DNA of 64,000 nt from Morganella psychrotolerans (GTDB taxonomy: Bacteria; Pseudomonadota; Gammaproteobacteria; Enterobacterales; Enterobacteriaceae). Under the pieces are notes generated by a model. The model saw nothing but the letters and a program-made list of their open reading frames with translations. It did no database searches and was not told the origin of the DNA. The DNA lies in NCBI RefSeq assembly GCF_001676155.1, contig NZ_LZEW01000012.1, positions 434,001 to 498,000 on the forward strand, written 5' to 3'. The translations under genes and the position numbers were made by a program. Numbering within the stretch: position 1 is the stretch's first letter; each line of letters begins with the position of its first letter. This document shows, in pieces, positions 22,124-32,331 of this stretch.

Positions 22124-22685
22124 TTGGGATCTCATAGTAAGTCTCTACATCTTTGATCAGTTCCGCATTGCGATGGCGTAAATTTCCCCGCATTTGCATC
22201 CCGACGGACCGCAGTCCGGTGCCCAGAATTGTCACTTTATCATCAGAGCGGACATCCTGGGTTATCAGATTGACTTCCGCATTTTCCGTGGTAATTTTCT
22301 GTAGCTGTGTGTCGGCGGTCAGACTGTTTATCTGCACATCACCATATAAATACAACATTCTGTCATTGGTTAATTTGGCCCGCTTTGAACTGACCGTCCA
22401 GGTAGCGGTTTTATCAGGGTCATACGTGGTCAGTACCGGATTAGTAAACCATGTAATTTTTTCCTGAGCAAAATTCTGCACATCGTCTGCATTCAGCTTG
22501 TACGCCAGCAACCCCGTGGGTTCATACGCCAGGGTTGATGATGTTTGTGTCTTATATGTCGGCGTACCATCTTCCACAATCTCGCCGTCGCCGTCACCCA
22601 TACGGGATTCTGACAAGTTCCAGCCAAGCAGTCCGAGAACAATAAGGGCTAAAATGATGATCAGCCAAAGCTTAAATTTACTCAT
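22104..22685 (-). CDS. lptC: LPS export protein LptC
   Basis: Bitopic inner-membrane protein that connects LptB2FG to LptA. The 193 residues begin with one membrane helix (about residues 6-24, LWLIIILALIVLGLLGW). The periplasmic OstA-like domain follows, with GDVQINSLTADTQL and LRHRNAELIKDVETYYE near the end. It sits between kdsC and lptA with overlapping frames. Confidence 0.95.
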   Translation of the reverse strand: MSKFKLWLIIILALIVLGLLGWNLSESRMGDGDGEIVEDGTPTYKTQTSSTLAYEPTGLLAYKLNADDVQNFAQEKITWFTNPVLTTYDPDKTATWTVSSKRAKLTNDRMLYLYGDVQINSLTADTQLQKITTENAEVNLITQDVRSDDKVTILGTGLRSVGMQMRGNLRHRNAELIKDVETYYEIPNESKHP

Positions 22686-22725
22686 GAATTCCTTGGTAAA
22701 GCCAGTGTAATCAATGAATTATTAT

Positions 22726-23289
22726 TCAGATGGACAAGCCTTTGGCGTCATCCAGTTTATCTTGTGCCAGCAAAATAAGATCGCATAATTCGCGGACCGC
22801 ACCCCGTCCGCCTGCAATCTGTGTAATATAATCCGCTTTCGGTAATAATACAGGGTGTGCATCAGCGACGGCGACAGATAACCCGACTTCTGCCATGACC
22901 GGCCAGTCGATCAGATCATCACCGATATACGCCACTTCTTCCGGGCGGAGTACCAGTTTATCTAATAGTTCACGATACGCCAAAAGCTTATCACTCTGCC
23001 CCTGGTAAAGATGTGTAATTCCAAGTGTAATGGCACGATCTGCCAGTAATTTGGCTTTACGACCGGTAATTATCGCCACTTCCACACCGGAGGTGAGCAG
23101 GCAACGGATCCCATACCCGTCGCGGACGTTGAACGCTTTCAGCTCTTCCCCGTTATTACCCATATAAATGAGCCCGTCAGACATCACGCCGTCAACATCG
23201 CAAATAAGCAGGCGTATTTTAGCGGCTTTTTCTATCACGGTTTGCTTTATCGCGCCATAGCAGGTGGCGACAGTGGCATTTTGTGTCAT
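22726..23289 (-). CDS. kdsC: 3-deoxy-D-manno-octulosonate 8-phosphate phosphatase KdsC
   Basis: HAD-superfamily phosphatase that releases KDO from KDO-8-phosphate. The 187 residues show the DxD nucleophile motif in LLICDVDGVMSDG (near residue 30), the lysine motif GQSDKL and the motif-III acidic pair YIGDDLIDWPVM. It is 9 bases downstream of kdsD and upstream of lptC, in the conserved KDO/Lpt operon. Confidence 0.96.
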   Translation of the reverse strand: MTQNATVATCYGAIKQTVIEKAAKIRLLICDVDGVMSDGLIYMGNNGEELKAFNVRDGYGIRCLLTSGVEVAIITGRKAKLLADRAITLGITHLYQGQSDKLLAYRELLDKLVLRPEEVAYIGDDLIDWPVMAEVGLSVAVADAHPVLLPKADYITQIAGGRGAVRELCDLILLAQDKLDDAKGLSI

Positions 23290-23298
23290 GACAAATCC

Positions 23299-24267
23299 TT
23301 ATACGACGCCGGCATGAAGTAAATCGTGCATGTGCAGCACGCCCAGCAGTTTATCACCTTCCGTGACTAATAATGAGGTGATATGACGTGACTGCATTAA
23401 ATTCAGTGCTTCAACTGCCAGGGTATTAGGACTGATACGGATCCCGCCCGGTGTCATAACATCGGCAATCCGGCAGTTATTCAAATCGACTCCGGCATCA
23501 AAAATCCGGCGCAGGTCACCATCGGTGAAAATCCCCTGAATCAGCATGTCATCGTCACAAATCACTGTCATGCCAAATTTTTTGCGGGTAATTTCGACCA
23601 GGGCTTCACGCAATGTGGCATTTTTCGGTACGCGCGGAATATCATCATCGGTATTCATTAAATCAGAAACCAGTAACAGCAGTTTACGCCCGAGTGCGCC
23701 GCCCGGATGGGAGAGCGCAAAGTCTTCTGCGGTAAAGCCACGAGCCTGTAACAGTGCGATAGCCAGGGCATCGCCCATTACCAGAGTCGCCGTGGTACTG
23801 GTGGTCGGCGCCAGCCCCAGCGGGCAGGCTTCCTGCGGGACACTGATGCACAGATGGATATCCGCTGCTTTTCCCATAGTACTGTCCGGGTTACCGGTCA
23901 TGCAGATAAGCGGGATGTTCTGACGTTTGATAACCGGTATAAGTGCCTGAATTTCTGAGGATTCACCTGAGTTTGAAATGGCAATTATCACGTCTTTCGG
24001 TGTCACCATGCCGAGGTCGCCATGTGCCGCTTCTCCCGGATGGACAAAGAAAGAGGGCGTGCCTGTGCTGGCAAAGGTTGCCGCAATTTTATGCCCGATA
24101 TGACCGGATTTTCCCATGCCCATGATGATAACTTTGCCTTCACAGTGAAACATCAGTTCACAGGCGCGGTCAAAATCATCATTGATATACTGCTCGAGTG
24201 ACGCAAGGCCTTCACGTTCAATATGAAGAACACGCTTACCTGCCAGTTGAAAATCAGTTCGGGACAT
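23299..24267 (-). CDS. kdsD: D-arabinose 5-phosphate isomerase KdsD
   Basis: First enzyme of KDO synthesis, interconverting ribulose 5-phosphate and arabinose 5-phosphate. The 322 residues contain the SIS sugar-isomerase domain (GMGKSGHIGHKIAATFAST near 52; HPGEAAHGDLGM near 79) followed by a CBS pair (about 203-320). The family is about 328 residues. Downstream of yrbG, upstream of kdsC. Confidence 0.96.
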   Translation of the reverse strand: MSRTDFQLAGKRVLHIEREGLASLEQYINDDFDRACELMFHCEGKVIIMGMGKSGHIGHKIAATFASTGTPSFFVHPGEAAHGDLGMVTPKDVIIAISNSGESSEIQALIPVIKRQNIPLICMTGNPDSTMGKAADIHLCISVPQEACPLGLAPTTSTTATLVMGDALAIALLQARGFTAEDFALSHPGGALGRKLLLLVSDLMNTDDDIPRVPKNATLREALVEITRKKFGMTVICDDDMLIQGIFTDGDLRRIFDAGVDLNNCRIADVMTPGGIRISPNTLAVEALNLMQSRHITSLLVTEGDKLLGVLHMHDLLHAGVV

Positions 24268-24313
24268 CAGGTTTTTCTCACTTTCAGTGTGTTAATGGCT
24301 AAAGCTGTACAGC

Positions 24314-25276
24314 TTAATAGCCCATAAAGAGGCTTGTCAGCCAGGCAATAAATCCGCCGAGCAGAATAATCCCTTTCAGCCGGTTCAGGCGCTGTTTCCG
24401 GCCTGCCGAAAAAAGAACAAAAAGAATACTGGCCGCTATCATAACCCAAAAATCAGATACAAAACTGTGCGCGGTCATCGGAGTGGCAGCTAATATGGCA
24501 GGGATACCGGCAACGATTGTGATATTAAATAATGTTGAGCCGATAAGATTACCGAGAGCAATATCCTTTTCCCCTTTTACCGCAGCAGCAATTGTGGTGC
24601 AAAGCTCCGGCAGGCTGGTACCGATTGCCAGGATAGTCAGCCCGGTTATCCGCCCGCTGATGCCCGCATAACGGGTAAAGGCGACCGCATTATCAATCAC
24701 AATCCGCACAGATACCGGCAAAATCAGTAATCCGGCGACCAGCCACAATAAAGCAATCGGCAGACTATTTTCCTGCGGTAGTTCATGGTTTCGTTCAGTT
24801 GTGAAGCCGTCATATTGGTCACGCCGGGCAATCGAGGCAATTTTTACCACCAGCCAGAGGCTTGCCAGCCCCGCAAGCAGCAGAAATCCGCCCTGAATCC
24901 GGGTAATGCCGCCCGACCAGATAAACAGCCCGAAAAGCGCCATCACCGCCAGCATAATCGGCAGTTCACGGCGCAAAATAGCCGACTGGACACTCATAGG
25001 GCGGATCAGTGCCGCTAATCCGGCAATAAGCAGTAAATTGGTAATGTTGGAGCCGATAATGGTGCCGAGAGCCAGAGCAGGTTGCCCCTCAAGTACCGCG
25101 CCCGCAGAAATAATCAGTTCAGGTAAAGAAGTACCCAGACCAGCAACAACAATACCAATAATAAACGGGGAAATACCAAGCGCACGGGAAAAAATCGCCG
25201 CGCTGTAAACAATCCGGTCAGAGGCATAAACAAGCAATATCAACCCGATAAGTAAAAGAATGCAAGTGAGTAGCAT
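24314..25276 (-). CDS. yrbG: Inner-membrane calcium/sodium antiporter YrbG
   Basis: Member of the CaCA exchanger superfamily, 320 residues with about ten membrane helices in two inverted halves. Each half carries the ion-binding alpha-repeat: GLGTSLPELIIS near residue 47 and AIGTSLPELCTT near 217. A strong GGAGGAG ribosome-binding site precedes the ATG. First gene of the yrbG-kdsD-kdsC-lpt-rpoN block, divergent from mlaFEDCB. Confidence 0.94.
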   Translation of the reverse strand: MLLTCILLLIGLILLVYASDRIVYSAAIFSRALGISPFIIGIVVAGLGTSLPELIISAGAVLEGQPALALGTIIGSNITNLLLIAGLAALIRPMSVQSAILRRELPIMLAVMALFGLFIWSGGITRIQGGFLLLAGLASLWLVVKIASIARRDQYDGFTTERNHELPQENSLPIALLWLVAGLLILPVSVRIVIDNAVAFTRYAGISGRITGLTILAIGTSLPELCTTIAAAVKGEKDIALGNLIGSTLFNITIVAGIPAILAATPMTAHSFVSDFWVMIAASILFVLFSAGRKQRLNRLKGIILLGGFIAWLTSLFMGY

Positions 25277-25358
25277 AGCTCTCCTCCGGGTCAGAAATAG
25301 TGGATTATGATAAAGTGCAGGGTGTTAAGGTTATTGTACGGGGTGAGTCGCAAAAGTA

Positions 25359-25484
25359 AATCCCCGTCATCCTTTCGTCCACAGGTGCGTTGGCTGCGCT
25401 CAGATCCCCGGGTCACATACTTGTGTATGCTCCCCGGTGCTCTTCACTTGCCGCCTTCCTGTGAACAAAATGATTTAGTGGATT
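25359..25484. repeat. ERIC element, copy 1 of a tandem triplet
   Basis: About 126 bases with inverted ends (AATCCCCGTCAT... / ...ATGATTTAGTGGATT). It contains the ERIC landmarks GGTGCGTTGGCTGCGCT, GTCACATACTTGTGTATGC and CACTTGCCGCCTTCCTG. The period to the next copy, measured at CCGTCAT, is 127 bases. Confidence 0.85.
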
Positions 25485-25613
25485 GCATCTCCGTCATCCT
25501 TTCGTCCACAGGTGCGTTGGCTTAGTTCGTCCACCCCGGTCACATACTGATGTATGCTCCCGTGGATGTCCTCACTTTGCCGCCTTCCTGTGAACGAAAT
25601 GATTTAGGGGATT
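25485..25613. repeat. ERIC element, copy 2 of a tandem triplet
   Basis: Same architecture as copy 1, but the segment after TGCGTTGGC has diverged (TTAGTTCGTCCACCCC) with a compensating change on the other arm (GTGGATGTCC). This suggests the RNA fold is being kept. Ends ATGATTTAGGGGATT. Confidence 0.85.
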
Positions 25614-25740
25614 GAATCTCCGTCATCCTTTTGCCCGCAGATGCGTTGGCCGCGCTCAGATCCCCGGGTCACATACTTGTGTATGCTCCCCGGGGCTCTT
25701 CACTTGCCGCCTTCCTGCGAACAAAATGATTTAGGGGATT
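25614..25740. repeat. ERIC element, copy 3 of a tandem triplet
   Basis: Nearly identical to copy 1 in its interior (CGCTCAGATCCCCGGGTCAC and GCTCCCCGGGGCTCTTCAC) and ends ATGATTTAGGGGATT. The triplet sits in one orientation, head to tail. Confidence 0.85.
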
Positions 25741-26058
25741 ATATTTTTCTTATGAAAAGACATATTTTGCGGGGATGGTATTTTTTGTTTAAAAACAAAA
25801 TCCGGCAGATATCCGGAGGGAAACTGGCGGGGAAATAAAATATAAGTACAATATCCTTTCTGTGCCGGGCGCGAATTTAATATCCTGATACACTTATTTA
25901 TTACCGCTTTTATCACGGTTTTCCGGTAGTTCCGGATAATTCAGATAGTATCGTCCGCATTTAAAGGCGAAAGTTGCCGCGATTTTTTATATTATGATGG
26001 GTCAGTCCGATAAGGTGTTGCGCAAACACGAAAAACATAACGTTAAGGTTGTGAGGTT

Positions 26059-26862
26059 ATGAACCGACAGACGGAAAATATTATTGAGATCCGGAATATG
26101 TGCTTCCGGCGCGGGTCGCGCATGCTGTTTAATGATATCAGCATGGATGTACCGCGTGGCAAAGTAACCGCGATTATGGGACCTTCCGGGATCGGGAAAA
26201 CCACATTGTTACGCCTGATCGGTGGTCAGTTACGTCCGGACAGCGGCGAGATCTGGTTTGACGGCGACAATATCCCGGCACTTTCGCGCAGTAAACTGTA
26301 TCAGTCACGCCGCAAAATGAGCATGCTGTTTCAGTCCGGGGCTTTATTTACGGACATGACGGTGTATGACAATGTTGCTTTTCCGCTGCGTGAACATACC
26401 CGCCTGACTGAACCGCTGATCCACACCACCGTAATGATGAAACTCGAAGCCGTGGGTCTGCGCGGTGCGGCAAATCTGATGCCGTCTGAACTGTCCGGCG
26501 GGATGGCGCGCCGTGCGGCACTCGCCCGTGCTATTTCGCTGGACCCTGATCTTATTCTGTTTGATGAGCCGTTTGTCGGGCAGGATCCGATCACGATGGG
26601 CGTGCTGGTCAAATTGATTGATGAGCTTAATCAGTCGCTGGGCGTTACCTGTATCATTGTTTCTCATGATGTGCCGGAAGTGCTCAGTATTGCAGATCAT
26701 GCGTACATTGTTGCGGAACAGTCTGTCATTGCACAGGGTACAGCGGATGAATTGCAGAATAATACGGAGCCGCGCGTACGCCAGTTCCTGGATGGTATTG
26801 CCGACGGACCGGTTCCTTTCCGCTATCCGGCGGGTGATTACCACGCTGATTTATTAGGATAA
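26059..26862 (+). CDS. mlaF: Phospholipid ABC transporter ATP-binding protein MlaF
   Basis: ATPase of the MlaFEDB complex, which moves phospholipids between the inner membrane and the periplasmic carrier MlaC to maintain outer-membrane asymmetry. The 267 residues contain Walker [10 protein letters not shown] (near 42), signature LSGGMARR (near 144) and Walker [14 protein letters not shown] (near 164). First gene of mlaFEDCB. Confidence 0.97.
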   Translation: MNRQTENIIEIRNMCFRRGSRMLFNDISMDVPRGKVTAIMGPSGIGKTTLLRLIGGQLRPDSGEIWFDGDNIPALSRSKLYQSRRKMSMLFQSGALFTDMTVYDNVAFPLREHTRLTEPLIHTTVMMKLEAVGLRGAANLMPSELSGGMARRAALARAISLDPDLILFDEPFVGQDPITMGVLVKLIDELNQSLGVTCIIVSHDVPEVLSIADHAYIVAEQSVIAQGTADELQNNTEPRVRQFLDGIADGPVPFRYPAGDYHADLLG

Positions 26863-26869
26863 ACGAGAC

Positions 26870-27652
26870 ATGTTGACACAGGCACTTGCTGCTTTGGGAC
26901 GCCGCACGATTGAAACGTGCGCGTCTTTCGGGCGGTCAGGATATATGCTGTTCCGTGCACTGTTCGGCAAACCACAGTTTGCCCGTCAGTGGCCGCTGCT
27001 GCGCCAGCAGCTCTACAGCGTCGGGGTTCAGTCCCTGCTGATTATTTCAGTATCCGGGCTGTTTATCGGAATGGTTCTGGCTTTACAGGGATATCTGGTT
27101 CTGAAAACCTTCGGGGCAGAAGCCAGCCTTGGCATGATGGTGGCACTGTCACTGTTGCGTGAGCTGGGACCTGTCGTGACGGCACTGCTGTTTGCCGGAC
27201 GGGCAGGATCTGCGCTGACCGCCGAAATTGGTCTGATGAAAGCGACTGAACAGTTATCCAGCCTCGAAATGATGGCAGTCGATCCGCTGCGCCGGGTTGT
27301 TGCACCGCGTTTTTGGGCCGGACTAATCAGTATGCCGTTGTTATCCATGATTTTTGTCGCCGTCGGAATTTTGGGCGGTGTCATGGTCGGGGTGGACTGG
27401 AAAGGTATTGATGAAGGGTTTTACTGGGCGTCCATGCAGGCGAATGTGGAGTGGCAGAAAGATCTGCTGAACTGCTTTATCAAAAGCGTGGTCTTCGCTC
27501 TCACAGTGACCTGGGTTGCGCTGTTCAATGGTTATGATGCTATCCCGACGTCTGAAGGGATCAGTCGGGCAACAACACGCACGGTCGTTCATTCATCGCT
27601 TGCCGTGTTAGGGTTAGATTTCGTGCTTACGGCACTGATGTTCGGGAATTAA
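26870..27652 (+). CDS. mlaE: Phospholipid ABC transporter permease MlaE
   Basis: Permease subunit of the Mla complex (260 residues, MlaE/DUF140 family). An N-terminal interfacial helix is followed by about five membrane helices. The conserved central segment [26 protein letters not shown] is encoded near residues 97-122. Seven bases after mlaF and 3 before mlaD. Confidence 0.97.
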   Translation: MLTQALAALGRRTIETCASFGRSGYMLFRALFGKPQFARQWPLLRQQLYSVGVQSLLIISVSGLFIGMVLALQGYLVLKTFGAEASLGMMVALSLLRELGPVVTALLFAGRAGSALTAEIGLMKATEQLSSLEMMAVDPLRRVVAPRFWAGLISMPLLSMIFVAVGILGGVMVGVDWKGIDEGFYWASMQANVEWQKDLLNCFIKSVVFALTVTWVALFNGYDAIPTSEGISRATTRTVVHSSLAVLGLDFVLTALMFGN

Positions 27653-27655
27653 ATA

Positions 27656-28168
27656 ATGCAAAGTAAGAAAAATGAAGTTTGGGTCGGGCTCTTTGTCATC
27701 GTTGCGATTGCGGCGATACTGTTCCTGGCACTGAAAGTGGCGGATATCCGCTCTGTCGGCAGCGAAAAAACGTACCGGATTTATGCCACCTTTGACAATA
27801 TCGGCGGGCTTCAGGCGCGCTCTCCGGTGAAAATCGGCGGTGTGGTGGTCGGTCGTGTCAATACTATCTGGCTGAACGAAAAATATGTTCCGGAAGTCGC
27901 GCTGGACATTTACAGCAAGTATGACCATATCCCGGACACCAGTTCATTATCCATCCGTACTTCCGGTTTGCTGGGGGAGCAGTTCCTCGCGCTGAATATG
28001 GGGTTTGAGGATGAAGAACTGGGCACGGCTATCCTGAAAGACGGCGGCCGCATTCAGGACACCAAACCGGCGATGGTACTGGAAGATTTGATAGGACAGT
28101 TCCTGTACAAGAGCGGTGACGGCGGCAGTGAAGCTGCCCCTGAAACGGCTCCGGCAGCACAGCACTGA
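27656..28168 (+). CDS. mlaD: Phospholipid transporter MCE protein MlaD
   Basis: Substrate-binding MCE-domain subunit of the Mla complex, anchored by one membrane helix (about residues 9-28). The MCE domain is at about 38-116, with GGLQARSPVKIGGVVVGRV, and the C-terminal helix is Ala/Pro-rich. The 170 residues are somewhat short compared with the roughly 183 of E. coli; the loss is confined to the tail. The gap to mlaC is unusually long and contains an ERIC end. Confidence 0.95.
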   Translation: MQSKKNEVWVGLFVIVAIAAILFLALKVADIRSVGSEKTYRIYATFDNIGGLQARSPVKIGGVVVGRVNTIWLNEKYVPEVALDIYSKYDHIPDTSSLSIRTSGLLGEQFLALNMGFEDEELGTAILKDGGRIQDTKPAMVLEDLIGQFLYKSGDGGSEAAPETAPAAQH

Positions 28169-28233
28169 TACGTAAAGTAATATAAAACCGGGTATTTTCG
28201 TGCTCAGTGCCGGAAAATTTGCACAATACTGTT

Positions 28234-28250
28234 TATACCCAACGTCATTC
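28234..28250. repeat. Single ERIC-like end between mlaD and mlaC
   Basis: TATACCCAACGTCATTC is identical to the left end of the ERIC-like copies at 7103 and 7173, but no matching right end follows before the mlaC start. It appears to be the remnant of a decayed element inside the mla operon. Confidence 0.6.
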
Positions 28251-28295
28251 TATTTTCGCAGCGGGATACCGTCTGTGAGAGATCAGGAGTTAACT

Positions 28296-28925
28296 ATGTT
28301 TAAGCGTTTACTGATAGCCGCGATGCTGGTTGTTATTGCCCCGTTTGCCGGTGCTGTTGATCAGACAGACCCGTATGCACTGATGGAAGATGCGGCGGCA
28401 AAAACCTTTAACCGTCTGAAAGCCGACCAGGCGCAGATCCGGGCTAACCCGGAATATCTGCGTACTGTGGTTCAGGAAGAGTTACTGCCTTATGTACAGA
28501 TTAAATATGCGGGTGCGCTGGTATTAGGCTCATATTATAAAGATGCGACACCGGCACAGCGCGATGCCTATTTTAAAGCATTTGAGGCTTATCTGGCACA
28601 GGCTTACGGTCAGGCACTGGCAATGTATACCAACCAGAACTATCAGATAGCACCGGCACAACCACTGGATGATAAAACCATCGTGGCTATCCGCGTGACG
28701 ATCACTGAACCGGCCGGTCGCCCGCCAATCCGTCTGGATTTCCAGTGGCGTAAAAATACCAAAACCGGTAACTGGCAGGCGTATGACATGATTGCCGAAG
28801 GGGTGAGTATGATCACCACCAAACAAAATGAGTGGGCATCCATTCTGCGTCAGAAAGGCGTTGATGGCCTGACAACTGAGCTGGAGCGCAGTGCAAAAAC
28901 ACCTATCACGCTGGATCAGAAATAA
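28296..28925 (+). CDS. mlaC: Periplasmic phospholipid-binding protein MlaC
   Basis: Soluble shuttle that carries phospholipid between MlaA-OmpC and MlaFEDB. The 209 residues begin with a signal peptide ([20 protein letters not shown]), followed by the Tol_Tol_Ttg2 domain with [16 protein letters not shown] and [15 protein letters not shown]. Start is the ATG at 28296 with a GGAG site just upstream; frames extending to 28200 run through the ERIC remnant and are not coding. mlaB starts on its stop (TAATG). Confidence 0.96.
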   Translation: MFKRLLIAAMLVVIAPFAGAVDQTDPYALMEDAAAKTFNRLKADQAQIRANPEYLRTVVQEELLPYVQIKYAGALVLGSYYKDATPAQRDAYFKAFEAYLAQAYGQALAMYTNQNYQIAPAQPLDDKTIVAIRVTITEPAGRPPIRLDFQWRKNTKTGNWQAYDMIAEGVSMITTKQNEWASILRQKGVDGLTTELERSAKTPITLDQK

Positions 28926-29215
28926 TGACTGCCGCACTGACGTGGGAAAAACACAATGACGTGCTTGCACTGACAGGTGAACTGGATCGCGACACACTGA
29001 TGTCGTTCTGGACAGCGCGTCAGGCGCAGATGGATTGCGTGCGGACAGTGGATGTATCCGGTCTGGCGCATGTGGACTCAGCGGGACTTGCCATGCTGGT
29101 GCGCCTGAAAAGTGAGCAGGGTGATACCCCGCTGGTGCTGGCAGGGGTGAGCCCGAATCTGCAGATGCTTATTTCACTTTACGGCGTTGCATCTGAATTC
29201 AGCGATAATCAGTAA
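28925..29215 (+). CDS. mlaB: STAS-domain protein MlaB
   Basis: Small cytoplasmic STAS protein (96 residues) that binds MlaF and stabilises the transporter. The STAS signature VDVSGLAHVDSAGLAML is present near residues 38-55. Translationally coupled to mlaC by TAATG. Confidence 0.95.
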   Translation: MTAALTWEKHNDVLALTGELDRDTLMSFWTARQAQMDCVRTVDVSGLAHVDSAGLAMLVRLKSEQGDTPLVLAGVSPNLQMLISLYGVASEFSDNQ

Positions 29216-29290
29216 TAACGCATGAAACTTAAAATACGGTAAATAACGGCGCGATCGATATAAATTTGCTGTGATTTTCCGTAAGGTAAC

Positions 29291-29339
29291 TGCCTCCGGT
29301 AGTCGTCATTCCGATGACTGTACTGCCGGGGGCATTTTT
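29291..29339 (+). terminator. Hairpin after mlaB
   Basis: Long imperfect stem from TGCCTCCGGTAGT to ACTGCCGGGGGCA with an inner GTCAT/ATGAC helix, followed by a T-run. It probably ends the mla transcript or separates it from ibaG-murA. Confidence 0.75.
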
Positions 29340-29414
29340 AATGGTTTAAGAGTCCGGCATATTCGATTACGATAGTACCTATAACGTACAATCTGATAAC
29401 CAATTTGAGATATT

Positions 29415-29669
29415 ATGGATACGAATGAAATCAAACAAGTGCTGATGGATACATTGGCACTGACTGACGCAATTGTGACCGGAGACGGCAGCCATTTTCA
29501 GGTGGTCGCCGTGGGTGACCTGTTCGACGGCATGAGCCGTGTTAAGCAGCAGCAGGCTGTTTATGCACCACTGATGGAATACATTGCGGACAACCGTATC
29601 CACGCGTTGTCGATCAAAGCATATACACCAGCTCAGTGGGAACGGGATCGCAAACTGAACGGGCTGTAA
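29415..29669 (+). CDS. ibaG: BolA-family iron-sulfur protein IbaG
   Basis: BolA/YrbA family member of 84 residues that cooperates with monothiol glutaredoxin in iron-sulfur handling and acid response. The conserved helix-turn region has [20 protein letters not shown], with the family His/Cys-poor pattern and C-terminal [13 protein letters not shown]. Upstream of murA, as in E. coli. Confidence 0.95.
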   Translation: MDTNEIKQVLMDTLALTDAIVTGDGSHFQVVAVGDLFDGMSRVKQQQAVYAPLMEYIADNRIHALSIKAYTPAQWERDRKLNGL

Positions 29670-29711
29670 TCGCGGCCGGGCAAAGCACGAATAAAAAATT
29701 AATGATAATGA

Positions 29712-30989
<1,278 letters not shown>

Positions 30990-31000
30990 TACTAAGAAGA

Positions 31001-31028
31001 AAGAGCGGATAACCCGCTCTTTTTTTTT
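31001..31028. terminator. Bidirectional terminator murA / degS
   Basis: AAGAGCGG(ataa)CCGCTCTT hairpin with T9 on the murA side and A-rich sequence, hence T-rich on the minus strand, on the degS side. Suited to stop both convergent transcripts. Confidence 0.85.
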
Positions 31029-31038
31029 GATTTTTTTT

Positions 31039-32124
31039 TTAGTTTTGTCCGGCTGGCGGGGTAAATTCTTCAATCATCACATCGGCAGAATTCATCTGAC
31101 CATTACGTAATAATGTTACCGGCACCATACTGCCCGGGCTGAGCTCTGCAACCTGATCCATCATCTCAAGTGGCGAAACGGTTGGTTTATTATTGACACT
31201 GGTGATGATATCGCCGACCTGAATACCTGCCTTATCTGCCGGACCATCCCGCGCAACCTGAAAAACACGTAATCCACTGATTTGATTGATGTCACTGTTG
31301 TTTGTCCGGATCGGCGGCAGCTCTTTTGAGGTAATGCCGATATATCCCCGGATCACCCGACCGTCTTTAATCAGCTTATTCATAATCCGCAGCGCCAGCT
31401 CAGCCGGAATAGCAAGACCGATGCTGTCACTCAGGCGTGAGGGATCATTACTGTCAAAAGACATGGTGTTGATGCCGACCAGTTCGCCTTCAGTGTTGAC
31501 CAGCGCACCACCTGAGTTACCCGCCATAATGGAAGCATCTGTCTGAAGAAAATTCTGGCGGCGTGTCGGACTCAGCCCGACGCGACCCATCGCACTGATA
31601 ATTCCCTGGTTTACGGTTTGCCCGACATTGAACGGATTGCCGATAGCCAGCACGACATCACCGACGTGAGACGGGCGTTTCGGGTTTATCGGGATCACCG
31701 GAAGTTTATCAGTGGTATTTATTTTTAATACGGCAAGGTCTGTCAGGTCATCTGCGCCAATCAGCATACCTTCATACAGTCTGCCGTAATTGCCGTATTG
31801 CAGGGCAATCAGGATTTGATCCGCGTTTTTGATAACATGATGGTTGGTCAGAATATAACCCTGCTCATTCATTATCACGCCTGAGCCGAGGGAGGTCAGT
31901 TCGGGTCCCTGCTGGGAAAGGCTGCCCATACTGCTGCTGTAGACGTTGACAACAGCGGGTGCAGCGCGGCGTACCGCTTTGTTATAGCTGACCGGCTCAT
32001 CATTATTAAACAAATGATTAAACCACTGTGTGACAAATTGCGGGCGAATAGACGGGACGCTGACCAGCAGAAGGGCAGCAACAATAAGTCCCATGAATAC
32101 GGATCGCAATAATTTAAACCACAT
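31039..32124 (-). CDS. degS: Site-1 periplasmic serine protease DegS
   Basis: Inner-membrane-anchored trimeric protease that senses unassembled porins through its PDZ domain and starts RseA cleavage in the sigma-E response. The 361 residues have one N-terminal membrane helix (about 7-25), the protease domain with catalytic His in TNHHVI (near 96) and Ser in MAGNSGGAL (near 202), and one PDZ domain (about 255-350). In E. coli it directly follows degQ; here about 7.7 kb of tau and cys genes lie between them, so it must have its own promoter. Confidence 0.96.
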   Translation of the reverse strand: MWFKLLRSVFMGLIVAALLLVSVPSIRPQFVTQWFNHLFNNDEPVSYNKAVRRAAPAVVNVYSSSMGSLSQQGPELTSLGSGVIMNEQGYILTNHHVIKNADQILIALQYGNYGRLYEGMLIGADDLTDLAVLKINTTDKLPVIPINPKRPSHVGDVVLAIGNPFNVGQTVNQGIISAMGRVGLSPTRRQNFLQTDASIMAGNSGGALVNTEGELVGINTMSFDSNDPSRLSDSIGLAIPAELALRIMNKLIKDGRVIRGYIGITSKELPPIRTNNSDINQISGLRVFQVARDGPADKAGIQVGDIITSVNNKPTVSPLEMMDQVAELSPGSMVPVTLLRNGQMNSADVMIEEFTPPAGQN

Positions 32125-32331
32125 AGTACTTAACCGGTGTTGTGAATTAAGGAAGAAAGGGTTGCAGGCAGAATACCATAATCCTGATGATTAATATGTG
32201 GGTAAATGCCGTAATTTATGATGATAACCAAACAAATAAGCGCGGATCCGGCGCTTATTTTTATATCCGTTCTGACTGTTATGTTATCAGCATCAGGCCG
32301 GGGATCAATTACGTCTGTTTACCGGCCGTGG

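Larger units (their letters stand above)
25277..26058. other. Divergent intergenic region yrbG / mlaF
   Basis: About 780 bases between the divergent yrbG and mlaF operons. About half is occupied by three tandem ERIC-type repeats (25359-25740). The remainder (25741-26058) is AT-rich, has no convincing gene and must contain the mla promoter. Reading frames across the repeats (25307-25525, 25641-25838) are by-products of the repeat. Confidence 0.7.

Noticed and set aside
25359-25740. CRISPR-like array
   Set aside because: Three long repeats of about 127 bases with no unique spacers and no cas genes. The sequence matches ERIC elements.
25307-25838. Two reading frames of 65-72 codons over the repeat triplet
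   Set aside because: They repeat the same peptide because they read through ERIC copies, with no ribosome-binding site or family features.
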